The position numbers and the translations under genes are program-made. Below are positions 20,201-35,200 of a stretch of DNA of 64,000 nucleotides, in pieces (the first letter of the stretch is position 1; every line of letters begins with the position of its first letter). This DNA is from Cyanoderma ruficeps (Eukaryota; Chordata; Aves; Passeriformes; Timaliidae). The notes below the pieces were generated by a model, which saw only the letters and a list, made by a program, of their open reading frames with translations, did no database searches and was not told the DNA's origin. The DNA lies in NCBI GenBank assembly GCA_008694505.1, contig VZDJ01000116.1:18961716-19025715 (forward strand), written 5' to 3'.

Positions 20201-23200
20201 AAAACACAGGCTGTCCAACTTTGCAAGGGTCAGGGTAGAGATCTTCAGAAGAAGGTGACACAGCTATTGTAATTCCATCAGATTTTTGTCTCAGTTGAAT
20301 TGTAGTTGTTTGTGATGCCTGCTATTCTTTTATTCTTATTCTGATTCTTATTTTATTAGAAATTTCTAGTGAAATGCACTTTCTTGCATGACATTGCAAA
20401 TAGTTTGATACAGCTGCTATAAATTTTATCCCACCTCTGTCTAAGGATTGCCTGAAACAGTGTTATCCTGACATTTGCAATATGAAAAAGAGTATTCCTT
20501 GTTTTTACACTAGATTCTACTTCTCTTCCTTTAATGTTTTTTAAGGGCACAATATATATTGACTTCATCATGAGTGAAAAATATGATGGTTGTTCTTTTC
20601 TCATTTATGTCTGTGATATCTACAAGGAAATTTCCATCAAGCAGAAGATAAATCTGGTAGCTCTGGTATTGAAATATATGTTCTGTATAGAAACCACAAA
20701 ACCACTATTCCAGATGTTTAACTGAAGACAAATTAAAGAGAAAAATGTTTTCTCCTGGTCTCAACAAACCATGTACTCAGATAAGTGTTATCAGCAGATT
20801 AATGTAGGATGCTTGCTCATAAAACAGAGCTCACCTGCCCTCTGCTGATTGAAGTGATTTGAATCTCATACTCATTTTCAGTAATTGTATGTAGCAGGCT
20901 GTATTATATGATAGTTGCCAAATGCCTAACAAGAAGTGAAATATCCATCTACCACCTGCAATAAAGACCTGCTAAGCTTCCAGAAAAAAGCTGGATGTGT
21001 TGTTCATTTAAAATTATGATTTCTTCATGTCATTATGACCATATATCATATTTAGTAGTATTAGTAATTTCATCAACAGTGAAGACTGGCTTTTAAGCAG
21101 ACAAAAATCTGCAGCAGCTTTTATCTCCTGGGTAGCAGGATGGTTTTGTCTTCAGGTGTATGTAGCTATTGTAGTGGGATTTAGAAGAATTAATAGGATT
21201 GTTCTTTAATCTAACAGATCTTGAATGAAAAAGCTGGTAAGGAGCTTGAGCAACTGAAGATAAAATATCAAAAGCTCACAGAAGAGAGTGAGCAGCAGAG
21301 TGCAATGATTGATGATGTGATGAAGGACATCGGACAGAAGACGGCACAACTGAAAGTAAGTTCCAGAAGGTGCATCCTACCTGCTGTATCATTCCAATGA
21401 CATCTTACCACTTGGGACAGGAAGGACTTCAGTTCTTGTCCTGATAGTTCCCCATGCGTGGTTTTGGAGGAAACATGAATAGTTTTTAGGAGCATTCTGG
21501 TGGATGCTGGATGCCATTCTTTCTGTGGGAGTACCCTGGTCATGGTAGTCTCCAACCCTGTCATCTGACCACATAGCGCCTGTTCTCCTGGAGGAGCTAT
21601 TTCATAAAACACAGGAACCAAAATGCTCAACACACTCTGTTCAAAAGGGATAGGTGGTCACAAACATGGAGCCTCTTTTCAATCCTGAGGTCTTCAAATA
21701 AGAGCAATGACTTTCTTATAATGATTAACAAAATATGAATTTTGCCAAAATTAATTGAAAAATGTTAATAAATTATAACAATGGATAGTTTTCACTGAAG
21801 GGAATTGCTTTCAACACTAAAATTTCTTCTCCCTCAGTGTTGGCTGAGAAATTTAAGTATAAGTAACCAAGATGGTGTTTACTTTCAGATCCAAATGGTT
21901 TTGTTGCCTGACTTCACATTATTTAACAGTCATTTTATACAACTCAGAAGCAAATGCGTTTCAGTTGAGGAAGGATTAAGGGATTCCTGTGTAGTCTTTT
22001 TAGGGTACTTTGAGAGCACTTGACAAAGGGTAACATAGAGATGTTGGATGCTATTATGCTATTTACCTCATCTTGCATTTTGTGTCACCATTAAAACACT
22101 AAACATTAGAAAATTCAGGTAGAAAATAATTATCTTCTTGAATTTTATTGAGTATAACTAATTCACCTAAATAAAAAGCTCATTTGCCAATAGAGACCAT
22201 TAGTCTGGTAGAAACTAACCCCTGACAGATTAAAACGTCAGTTCACAACTAATACAACATAGATGATTCTGATTTCGATCCTTAATGGAGGAAGGTAGGA
22301 GCTTTCTTTCTGTTGTATTTTATTAGGCAAACCGAAGAATGTTTTTCTTACCTATTTTAAACACAAATTGCTGTCTTTTCCAGGTTATCCAGTTTTATCA
22401 TTACCAATACCATCATTGTTTAAAACTTTACAAATATGACTTACATCTGTGACTTTAGAGTGTCAGAGGATTTTGATTCTATGATCTCATCCTGATTTCA
22501 GGAAAAGTTGATGGAACTTTTAGAGTCATGCACATGGACTTCTGGGAACAAAAAAAATAGAAGATACTGCCCAGTTAGTAGTTAAGCCAGCTGCTAAAGC
22601 ATAAGAGCCCTAGTCATGATCTGGGGTGCAGTTTTTGTAAGGATTGTGCCAAGGAATACCATCCTTCAGTGTACTGAGTGCTAGGCAATGTGAATTGTCA
22701 AAGTACTCTAAAACCTCTTGAAGGTTATTGTCAATAGCAACTGAGGAGATTCCCATTCTCCCAGAGGATGCTTCATAGCAGGATTCCGCATCTCACAGTA
22801 AGTATCTGAGGCTGTAAGTGGAACACTGTAGTCTGTGATGGCTGTAAACCTAGCAGTGGCACTGAATTATACGAAGTTACACTTTCTTCTTAAAAAAAAA
22901 AAAAAGACTGTTGTGATTATTGATTATGTTTTCCAGTAACCAGTTATGCAGTATTTTGATTGATTATTTTTTCCTCTATTGTATAGCAAATGAGACAGAC
23001 TCCAGATTTTGCTTTTTCTTTACAGCCATAGGTTATAAAAGACATGGGGATAACACATACCTGCTGTTTAGGGACATGCAGTCAGACCACACTACAGATG
23101 TCTTCCTCATCACAGTCACTGCCTAGTACTTCAAATGAAAATAGAACTGCCTGTTTTTAGTCTGCTGGACTAATTGGGTAGTGCTGTGTGAGGTTTGCAG

Positions 23201-26200
23201 CTGGAAGTTCTTTATTGATCATCTTCCACATTAAAGTGCAAGATTTGATTATCATTCTCCTTTCCCTAGCTAGCTTTGTTTAAATTATTTTAAATATTGT
23301 TCTATTAGCTAATTAATTATCTTTCTGCAGATGACCCACAGCACTTATATTTTTTTTCCTGAGTTTCATGGAGTAAGTGTACACCAAACAAAAAATCATT
23401 TTCTTCTTTCTTTCTGTGGATGCTTTCTCTTCCCTTTCCCTGTTGCTATTCTGTAGGAGGTAGAGGATGAAGCGGCTCAGATGCGCCTTGAAATTTCAAA
23501 GCTGAGCAAAGTAAGAGATGTTCTCCAGCATAAGCTACGTACTGCAGAGGAACAAAAAGTTGATGCAGAACATGAAAAAAGCATGCTAAAAAATCAAATA
23601 ATCAGACTGGAGAAAGGTAGGTGCCCCAGAGATAGGTGGATCTGTTTTCTGAGCATTAACATCAGCCAATATGTAGGGCTGTAAAACTTGTTCACAGCTA
23701 CTTGAACTGACCGTGTAATGTGAAGACTTTAAAAAAAGTCCACTAAATTGTTTCTGCATTTTTAACAGCTATACAGTTTAGAGCCAGAATGCATTTTCTT
23801 TCCTCTTTTTCTCTAGAGTTAGAGACAGCCAAAAAGCAGGCAGAGACTGACAAGAGAACCATAGATGGGCTTGTGAGGGAAAGGGATATGCTGAACCAGG
23901 TGAGTTTGCATTGGTCCATATTAATAAGCCTCACAGCTTGAGAATGAAATGCTTGTAGCTTAAACATTCACAGCAACACAGAGATGTAGAATACATAACA
24001 TTAGGTTAAAACCTTCAGATTAAGGAGATGTAAAAACCACTTCTTTTCTGTGCAGTGAAATATTGTTAGAATCCATAAACACACAGAAGATTTCCAAGTT
24101 TTAACATATAAACTGTCAGGGAGTTCAAACTGCAAACCCATCATTTTGTATCCAGAGAGTTTGTTACATCTGTGCTTTTTCACTCTGTATCTTATAAAGT
24201 TTAGTATTAATCTAGGCAAACTAAGTGTTTGCAAATAAAAGAACAACCAGAGTGTTGATAACACTGTGTTGCAATTTGGCAGGCTGTTTGAGTAGTAATC
24301 CTTGCTTTTAGATCTATTTCTTATACTGATTGTTTCCCATCAGCCCAAGGTTCTTGTACTGCAGTATAGCATCTCATGTTTATGGGCAGTCCTCAAGTGT
24401 TATCTACTAAATTCAGTGCTAAGAGATGATTTCTGACATGCTTTGTTTGGTGTAGATTCACTGTCCTGTGTCTTGAATCTAGCAGAGGCTCTGATTTGAC
24501 AGGTAACAAATATTTGTTTTGTACAGGGAAAGAAATTTTAAAGTGGGACCAGGAGGCTGATTTTGTAAAGATGTTATGTTGATGTTTTCTGTTTAATCTT
24601 TATGCAAAATTTTAAAGTAAGCTTGGTTAATTTCAAGCTTGAACTTTCTATTTAAAACATGAGAAAGAAGTGTATTTGGATTTACTGTTAATGTTAGTGG
24701 CTATTGGCATGCTTTACAATCAAAATGCCTTAAAGCTGGTAAGGATTTTCCAGTCATTAGTTATATCCACGTGTAAACAATCCTGCCAATTTTATTTTGT
24801 AATGCAGACACTTGTGTTTTAACTTCAAATTAGAAAAAGCTCTATTTAGCAGCTGTGCTAGAGATTTTGTTATTTTAAATCATATTTGGGGTTCAAGTAT
24901 GTAAAGTGAACAAATTAGATAAGGAAAAATGACATTGAAAAGTCCATAATCCGCTTTGACAATGGCATGCTTTTGTCATAGTGGTGACAGTGTTGCATTT
25001 TCGGCTCAAGACTCATTATTTTTTGTTCCCTACAGAACTTGATCAAGGCTACAAATGCTACTCAGAAGCAGGTAGATTTGGTGAAGCTCCATGAACAGTC
25101 AAAACAGAACTTGGAATCAGAAATCCATAATTATAAGATAGAAGCTCAGAAACAAAGGAAGATTATTTACCAATTGGAGAAGGAGAGAGAGAGTTTCATC
25201 AAGGAAACGAGTGACCTCAAAGAGAAGGTAGGAGCAGCTCTTTGTGGAAGGGGTTCTTTCCTGTCTTACTCTCAGAACTGTGGAGATGATGCATTAATTT
25301 TCTAACATGCCGGTGGGAGAAAGCTTGGATTGGTGGTCTTCATACAAATATTTCTTGTTGTCAATGCATGTTGTCTGCTACTGCTTCAGCTCTCTCTAGG
25401 GAAGACTTATCAATGAGAGAGAGACAGATTAATTCTGTGAGAGTCTTGGAGTCCAGCCATGTATTGCTCTTATTCAGCAATCGTTTGGGAAATGAAGCAA
25501 GGACTGGAGTTCAGTCCAAGGCCCTTGACTTCTCACACATGGGTCCCACATTTGAAATTCTCATATGCAGTTGGAAGTTATACTTTGATTGTCCTGTCTT
25601 ATCTGCAAAGGACCTTATCTTGTATATGACCACTGTCCTAAAATTGAGGCCAGTGAGAGCTAACAGTGCTCAGCATCTTTGTAAGGTACTTAACATTTTT
25701 AGGGCTTAGTCAAAATATGAAAACATCTCAGCATGTTCAAGATAGACTGCAAAACAAGATTTCCAGGAGCAGCTGCAGAGAAATACTGCATAAAATTTGT
25801 GCTGCCTGCTGCCCATTATTATGTATAACTTTATTCCTGATGGAGTAAAATCAGGAACATGTTCTTAACATGTTCTATTAATTGCTGAGTATCACATTGG
25901 AGAGCCCTCCAAGGAACTCATTGATTTACTGGGATTAGCTTTCAAGCGGTTTCAACTCAGAAGTTATTTGCTGTCTCTTCACAGTAAAATTATTCTTCCA
26001 ACTTCATGTGACCAGGGGCTTTTAAATCACTTTGGAATGGTATATGCTCCATTGCCTGGAATACCTCTTGTCATTTCCTTGTAAATAATATTTCACATCT
26101 TTGTTGCAAAGTCATACTTTGCTTGTTTCTCTTATAGTGCATTTCTAACAGTGTAGACATGAGTTAAGAACATTGTAAACTAGAGCCAGAGAGTAATTCA

Positions 26201-29200
26201 TAACACTCAGAACTACAAGGCTCTTTCTTTTAATTCTGTTTGGGGTTGCCCATAATATTTTGAGGGTGAGAATGACAAATGTTTGCTTGCTTACTTTTTC
26301 TTTTTTTCCCCTGCCACTTTGGGTGTAAATTTTCTATCACTTCTTATGAGGCAGAGGCTCAGTAAATGGCTTATGACACTTGAGCTGTTTGTATAATCAT
26401 GTCTGCATTGTGACTGCAAGTTTCCAAAGGACTGGCAGGCTTCCTTGGCTCACCCAAGGGACAGTTCCTGCCTCCACTTACAGGTGAAGAGCAGCAAGAA
26501 CAGTTTTGAGCACGGGAGTATGTGAGGCAGCAGTCTTGTCTGTCAAATCCAAATGCAGGGTAGGATGACATAGGATCAGGATAATTATGTAAATAGGTAA
26601 TATTTAGGTTCACTGTTTGACCTATTCAGACTTGAGAAGCTGTGTCAAAACTACAGGAGTAATTTCACAGTTGATGGAGTCAACTATGGCCAGTCAGTGC
26701 TCTTCCATCAAGAGCACTTTTGCCACCAATCTGGTTTTGCAGGAGGTTGCACCCACCTTTGGAATTGTATAAGAGCTGGAAAAGAGCCAAACCCATCTAA
26801 ATCCAGAGATGTAGCCATACTGGCTCTGAAAGCTGTCTGGCTATTTATAGCAGCACATACTCTACAGAGCTGCAGAATTCATCTTTCAAAATCATCATTT
26901 ACTATTAACTGATGAACAGAGTCAGCAAAGTTATATACACGACAGTAAAATATTTTTGGGGTGAGAATTCATGCATGGCTTCCTCTTCTAACTATTTCCT
27001 TGGCTGACTGCTTATTTTCAAGTCAGTGCCACTTGCCACAGAAATTCTTACTTCTAGATCAGCCAGCATGAGTGAGAAAAAACTGTTGTTCTTTGTTATG
27101 TAGCCTGTATTACTGAGTACAACTTTTAGCAGACTTTTTCCTTTTTGAATTGAAACTCTTAAATTATGAAATGTTGGTTTCTCTGTGTAAGGTTTAGGCT
27201 GCTGAAAAGGAGGCAGTGAACTGTACCTTTCAGTCCCATCTGAACTCTTCTCTGGCTTGTGTTTTCTGAGGGGTCACAAAACCGCTCTTTAATATGTTGG
27301 CTTTTTTCAAATAAAGCCTTTTAAAATGTTTACAGTTAACAACCTATCCAGGAAAATGAAAAGATACATTTAATTTTTTAAATTCACATAATCTTTTGAA
27401 AAACCTGATGTTCATTAGTCATATAATTAAGGCCATGGCAGCACTTTCTGGAGTGGTTAAAAATGAATAAACAAGTAAGGACAGCGCCATTACTGACATA
27501 TAGAATAGGTTCATAGAACTGAAGAGGTAATCAGTAGTAGATGATAGTGAAGTGTACAAATAAAAAAACTATGAGGATACAGGAAAAACTATGAATACTA
27601 AATCCTTTATACTTAGCTTTAGATCCTCATTGCCGAATCTCAGATCTTGTGTGCCTACTGACTAAATAGGAATTGAGGATGCTCAGCCTCCCATGGGGCT
27701 GTGTTGTGAAACACTGCATGTGTCTTTTCTGTATTTATAAGAGAGAATTATTTGGGTTTAATCATTCCTGAAAAAGCAAAGTCAGCATCTAGCCTATGAG
27801 GAAAACTCAGAAAACTTTGTCCACAGTCTTACTGCACTTATATTGTATCAGAACCAAGTAAAACACTTACAGATGCAGTGACCTACTTTCAAATCTTGCT
27901 CCATCCTATGATCACCATAGTGCAGATAGAAAACATCCCTGATTGATTTCTTCTCTGTGCTATTACTATTGGCAGATTGTTTAAACAGCAAAGGAAAAGG
28001 CAGGAGTAGGTTATAAACTGGGACTGTGTTTTTGTATTGCATTGTAAGCAGTTCCTGGGATCACCTGAAGTCAGCTACAATGTACTGGAATTGCATTCCT
28101 GCTTCTGTAATAAAATTTTTGATATTTAGCTCTCCCCTATCTTCAAAGTTGATTGGAGGTAGCTGGTAGAATATTTAATTATTTAAGCTCCTGCCCCGTA
28201 GTTAGGCTCCCCAAGGCTTTACTGCAGTTTACAACACTGTAAACTGCAAACTTTGCAGTTATTGACTATTTGATGTATACGTTTGGTTTTTAATTCTGCT
28301 TTGACATGCAAGCATGAATTTTAGCCCAAACCTCTACTTTCAAAAGTGGAGTCAGGAGAAAGGGATATGAACTGCATTTGGACATGGACTTCTCCCCTGG
28401 ATTTGTCTGTATGATTCCTCAGCTTTTTTCCCCCTTAGCTTTAAGGATGGCATTGTTTTCTCCTCCTGGTTAGTGAACATGGTAAACTCTGTTTTTGATG
28501 TGTGTGCTCCTTAGTATTGTTTTTATTTCTTATTTTTTTTGTAATGCTGAATGCCACATGAATGCTGCTTCCTTGAGCTTCTCAGTTTTCAGCTTTCTGT
28601 AGCAGGACAAAGGCTCTTGTGTTTTTAAAAAAGTTATTTAGAATCTCATCATAATGATTAGCAACTATTTGTATTTTTGCCCCTCTTACATAGCAATAAT
28701 TATGTATTGTTATGGTAGTAACTGCTTAATAAATGTGTTTATAAAATTTTGCATTTTTCTTTATTGATACTGCATGTGATCATCTTCTTTCTATAGTCTA
28801 CAATACTCCTTTCTCCTTAGGTAATTTCACATGATTATTTCTAATCTTTTATAGAAGCAACTAAAGGTGATTACTTTCTTATTTAGACCAAGTGTAAGTT
28901 ACATTAACTGACTTTCTTATTGTAGCAGTTATATATGAACAGTTTGTGATCATCAACTGTTTGTGGTCACTTGCTCATTAAAAAAAATTTAGAATGGGTT
29001 GTTAGAATGGAAGAGTACATGCAGGGCTTCTTGGAAAAATATGTGTGTTAATTCATCTTATCATACAGCTAACAACCAAAACAACATCCAAAATCTAGGT
29101 TTGCTTCATAAATAAACTAAGTCTATTCTTGATGGAAACTGTTTATGTTGATTTTATTGCACCCACTCTGTGGCAATATTTTCTTTCAGTACCTTGTTGC

Positions 29201-32200
29201 TAAATTAAATATGTGCACCTCTGTAAGTTTTAGTCTTGAGCAAAACCTAGGTATCAGATCAAAATACAATTTTGTCCCACATAAGCAAGTCAGAAAGGTT
29301 AAACTTGTGTTCATACTGGAGTAATTTTCAGCTGTAGTTAAAACTGCTTATCACAGAGATTAGAACTTGTCGATTTAGAAGAAAATCACAAACTTTGTCC
29401 CATCCTTCTAATGTTGTGTTGATGGTTTAATCATGTTAATTTCTTTCCTTTCCTTTCCCTCCAGGTCCTCCATCACATGAAAGATCTTGAAATAAATCAA
29501 ATACAGATCTGTGACTATGAGAAGGAAGTACAAGTGCAAATGATTAAATTAAAACAACAACAAAACCTTTGTGAAACTCTGAGAGCGGAGAGGACCCTGT
29601 ACAGTAAAAATCTGATTGAAGCTAAGGTAAAAGGATACATTTTTCCTTGTGTTTCTCTCTCTGCTCATGTTTTTTCCTGATTTAATTTTAATTTGTTAAA
29701 GGGAAGCTCAGTGGATCAATGGCAGAAGTGGTTTCTTCATTCCTGTGGGTTTTGGGAAATGAATGTTTTAGGTCCCCGATGTTTTATCTACACCATTTGT
29801 ATTTGGACTGGAAATAGGAGTCTACAGTCATCATGAGGAAATATCCCTGCTTCAAACCATGCGTAAAATCATGGTACACTGGAGCCACAGAATCATAAAG
29901 CCATCCTGCCTCCAGTCTGTTTTATCCCTTTAGGAGTTGTGTGCATGTATGTGAAATAGGGTATAAGGGGAATAGGATTGCCTCCTTAGCCCTGAATGAG
30001 TGTGCACATTACTGTAAATAATGATTTAGGAAGCAGAGGGAACACTTTCCCAGCTGAAGTGGAATTTTCTGACAAGAACCAAACGCTTCCGCCTTGCTTG
30101 TTTCTTTCAGAGAGTGTCATTTTCCTCAGGAGATGATTCTTTCCATTCATATCTTCTCCTTGGGGATCTCACTAACAATACCAGAAGAAGAGAGGACGCC
30201 ACTTATTCTGTTATTCTTATGTAAAGATCTAAAATACTACACAAATCTTATTGTAATTGGCAGACATTGGGACTCTAGATAGCTGTCATTTTAAGCCTCA
30301 AGTTATTTCCAAATATGTTTATGACATAAACATATATAGTAAATTTATACTTAGGTTTGAATAGGTAGGTGTTTTGTTTGAGAAGCACATGAGAATGAAT
30401 TTTATGAGGAATGCACCATTTTGCCATTTGTGTGGGATGCCTTACTTGACCTTAGCCTCTCATCAGTGGATGCAGTGTTGGGATTCTTGCTTGCTCCCAA
30501 ACAATCTCTCAGGAGAAATAAGGTTGGAAAATTCACCATGATGAGTTTTTTTCTGAGTTATTTTCATTTTAAAGAAAAATAAATTTGGTTATTTATAAAG
30601 AATGGACATCTATGTGCTGAGTTAGAAAATGGAGCAGCCTTTTGGTCTTTGGGTTTTGAATGTTACATGGCGGTAACACTGTGCAGTTCACAGTTCCAGT
30701 TGTTAGAAGCCAGTATTTAGACTTTAATACCTTACTTGTCATACTACAAAACTCTTTTAGCAAGTCCTGTGTGAGAAAATAGCTGACCCTGAAACATCTT
30801 TTGGCCAAGGCAATGTTATGTTTAGCAATGAAAAAAATAGCTTTCCAATGTTCAGTAACAGGTCAGCCAGTCATGAAAGAAAAAAAATAAAAGAGGGTTG
30901 TTTTAAACATTATGGCAAATTCTTTCTCATTTGGGGAAGTAAAACTTGTACAAGCTTGTTCACATAAAGCTGGATGCAAGTATTTTCAGATTGCTTAATG
31001 TGAAATGATGTCACCTTGCCAGTGGTCTCCAGAGTACCATAATATTCAAGTCATTAAAATGGAAAAGGCATCCAGGCAGTCTGTTAATATGATATGAGTA
31101 CCTGATGCTTTCATCCTGAGGTTTCTTTTGGTGTTAAGAGTTCATTTATTTAAGCAGGTTGATTAGGAGACCAGTTTACAAAACTGTGTTCTTACTGTTC
31201 TGCATTAAGTAAAGAATTAAGAATGTATTTGGATGTGTCTGGGCTCTGTATGCTAAATCTCTGTCATCTTTTACAACACTAAAGAGATTTATAGGCTGTG
31301 TACCAAAGACAGCTTATAATAACTTTGCTTTCACAAAAGTGGCTGAACGTGCAAACATATTACCACTGATCAGTACTTTCTCTGTGCTGTTTGGGTGAAG
31401 ATTGCCATGACTCAAGATCTTGTTTAGCTACATTAAGCACTTCATGCAAGAAAACATCCCTCATTTGTCGAGTAAATCCACACCTATGGTGGATAGTGCT
31501 GAAGGAGCTTTAAGCTACCCTGGTTTGGTACTGGAAGAGGATGTATTCACGTGAGAGATTATGATGTCTTCTCTGTGAGGTGGTAGGTTCTAGCAGAGGA
31601 GTAATAGCCTCTAAAGCTGCTTTCATTACATCCAGAAGAAGCTGTCTGTCTAAGCATTGACTCTGTTAGCTTCCATTTCATGGCATGTGTGTTGTCACTG
31701 TGCTGAGCTGAAATGCTAATTTTGTACAGGCAGGCACCTTTGTGCTGTGAGCAGAACTATTCCTACAGACCTCATCTCTCTTCAGTGCTTTTTGCTCTGT
31801 GTTTGAGCTTAAATTATATGCTAAATGTTTTCACAGAGCCTTCTCAAACACTGAGCCCTCTTTTGCACTTTGCACCTCTGTGCAAGCTGGCATATACTGG
31901 TATCTTACTGATGGCTGTGTTTGCTTGCACAAAACAAGCTTCTCTTCAAAGATTTGTGCCCAACTATGTACAACCTTATTGGAAAAGCATATTATTAAAT
32001 GCATGAAAACAGATGGACATGATCAGAATCTTAATGATTTGGATTGACTGCTAGTTCTTATAGTGTGTCCAGCACTTTAAATTAAATGTCTTATTAAACT
32101 TATGATTGATGGTTATTATTTTTTTCAGTGTATCTTTTAAAGGTTTTTTATTGCAGTGTCATGCTGGCATAAACAAAAAATTATTGTTTAATGAAACTGT

Positions 32201-35200
32201 TTTGTTCTTTTGGATTAAAAAGTGATGTCTTCTAGTAGGTACAACACACCTACTTTCATGCACCATGGTTGCATTTTCCAATATCTACACAGCCTGAACT
32301 CCACATCACAAACAATCACTTGCTTTAACCCCCTCTGGGATCACACTTCCTATTCTATCTCTAGGATGAGATAGCAGAAATGAAGATGAAATTGAAAACT
32401 GCCACACGTCAGCTGGATCATCTGAAAGAGGAGCTCAAAGAAAAGGATGTAGCCCTCGAGAAAGCACATGTGGAATTCCAGCAGTCAGAGAAGGAGAGAG
32501 AGTCTTTGAAAGTAAGACCTTTGACACAGATGCTTTCTTGCAAGGGGTGGATTCCATGATTTCACAGACTGCATTGTGTTCTGACCTGTGGTAGTTGTTT
32601 TGCTGTATTTTAATAAAATATTCTGTAAGTGAAGCACAAGATCTCAGTACCCTTTAGAGATACAAGTTGCAGAAATCTGTGTATCTGACAAATTTAATCT
32701 CTGCCTATAATTATAATAGGAGTCCTGAATTGTCTGTTGGAAGCTTTAAATCTCTTGGTGACTGGACATTTTTTACTAAAAAGTTCCATTTTGCTTGTAG
32801 AAATGTTGATTTTGTGGATAAACTGATTCCAGCAAATGTTTTAATATAGACCATTATGACTCAACCTTTTTCTTTTTAAGACCATTTTTCCTTCTACTGT
32901 TTTTAAGTGCAAACCCTATTATATTGCACAATGTTGTATTTCTGTGTAACTAGCAAACATTACTCTTTTGGGAATTAGGCAGTGCCTTTTAGTAGGTCTC
33001 TCTGCACAGAAAATTTTCATATTGTGGTATAAAGCAGCAAGAATCTGTCGTAAATCAAAGGAAATCTGAGCTTGAAGCTTGGGTTCTTTTCCTCAGTGCT
33101 GGCTGCAGCCCATCCTTAGATAAGCTATTAGATTTGTGGTGGTATCTCAAACCAATTTGCTGTACTCTGGAAAGATTTATGGAGTTGTGTTCACAGAAGT
33201 TTATTTTTAATCTTCACTAAGCACTAGGAAGAAAAAATACCAGGAGAAAATGCAAACAATACCCCCAAAAAACAAAAGTTCCCTGTCACTTTTCACAGTG
33301 TTTTCTTTTGTCAGTTTATTGCTTTGCTGCAATGACTCCTTAAATTTTCAGCCTCTCTCAGCACATTACAGTTATGACAAGATGTCAATAGGGCTTTGTA
33401 AAAGGGTGATGAATTTGTATTCTTGTACCTGATCTGTCTCAGAGATGTTCTATCAGTGATGGAGAAGTCAAACAGCATCTCATTCCCTGTATGCAGCTTT
33501 CTGCCTTAACTAGTCCTCTATTCTGTCTCATCACCTCAGAACTGCCTGCCAGTTATTTGACAAACATATGATTTCTGCACGGTTTACCCACTCAATTATT
33601 CACCAGCAGGTTTGTCCATACACTGACAGGACGTTACTGACTTGCTTCAGGGCATTGTGGTCTTCTACCTGAGTGTCACTGCTGAGTACTAAGCCAGAGA
33701 GGATTCAGAGGGAGCTGATTGTCACAGGCACAGGAAAACCCAATTATTTGTGCTGCAAGTCAGCATCAATTTATCCTGTTTGCACTGATGTGAAGGAAGC
33801 AAGAAAGCTATTCCTGGGAAATAAGTTTAAAGACTGTGCTAAATTATGGAGGACTGGGATTCATAGGAATGAGGTTATACAGACATGCTCAGCTCAGATG
33901 GCATAAAGGCCCTGAAAATGTCTAATCCTGGTAAACCCAAGCTCTATTAAAGCCAGTACAATGCCATCTTTTGGCTTCAGTTGGTCTTCATGCAGGGCTG
34001 CAGGTTGGAGTGGTTTGACAAAGGATCTGAATATTGAAAAAAAATCTATCTATGGCCCTCGAGATTGGAGCTGCTGGCAAGTCAAGTGCTTTGTATAATT
34101 TTGTAGATATTTATGCATTTTTTTAGCATTTTCTGGAAATCTGAATATAAATTCTGACTTGTTATTTCAGCATTCTGTGTTCAGTCCCAGTTATAACTTT
34201 AGTAAAACTCATGTTTTCCTCCCATGTCTAGTATAGTATACCAATAAAAGTATCACTTGCACTAATATTTCAGAATGTGAACAGGAATTTAGTTTGAGTT
34301 TGATTTGAGATATTGGTATAGGTCCCATATATGTTATTTTTTCTTGCTGACTGTTCTTCCGTTCTTACAAATTCTCTGAACCAACTTCAAGTGAGCTGTG
34401 CTGATTTACAGCAGTTTCAGACGTGACCGTTTTTCTACTTGCACAGTGACTGTGTTTATTCATTTCCTTTTCTATTACCTGATGTACACAGACCCTCGTA
34501 CTGTGGTTCTGAGCAAATTTAAGCTAACTGAAAATCCTTGTGTGGCTTTAAGTATTTATGTTCCTTACTACACAAGGCAGTTTAGATTCATTTTAACTGA
34601 GTGTGTTCCAATAAGATTTGTTTATATGAGTGTTTGCTGACCACATCTACTGCCACTTCTTGTTTACAGTTCATATTTTTCTGACATAAGGAGACTGTAG
34701 AATTGTGATCTATTAAAAAAATATTATCCAGCAATGCTGAACACATGAGCAGTTTTACAGTTGTGGGCAGCTTTTGTAAAGTGTTGATTGCATTTCAGGA
34801 TGAAGTGACTTGCATTTTTATTCAGCTGATGAATTCTGATAAATAGCTGAAAATGAATAAGAGAGCTATGTCTTGCACATACAGGAAAATGAGGATTTTA
34901 TTAAAGAAAATAAGAATGGAACAAGCTATTTTATTATGATGATGAAACAACTTCTGTCTTAAATCGATGTTTTTGCAGGTGCAGCCTTCACCACAGCCTC
35001 ATTCTTTCAGCATTGGATGATGCTTGTTCCCAAAAGGCAGCTTGAACATCATCCTTTATAAGGATGCGTTGTGGCAAAGTCTTTGAGTTGAGGCTTGAAA
35101 GTTTTCCTATCTATGAAAATGAACTGTGGTCAGCTAGTGTCACCTTGGCTCTAATAGCCTAGCAGCGATGAAAACTTCTAATAATCCAGGAAGGCCCTAT

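Noticed and set aside
33673..33906. 77-codon + strand frame in intron 11 with a fairly protein-like sequence
   Set aside because: No acceptor/donor pair in a suitable phase, no similarity to CFAP58, and flanking exons 11 and 12 already join in frame.
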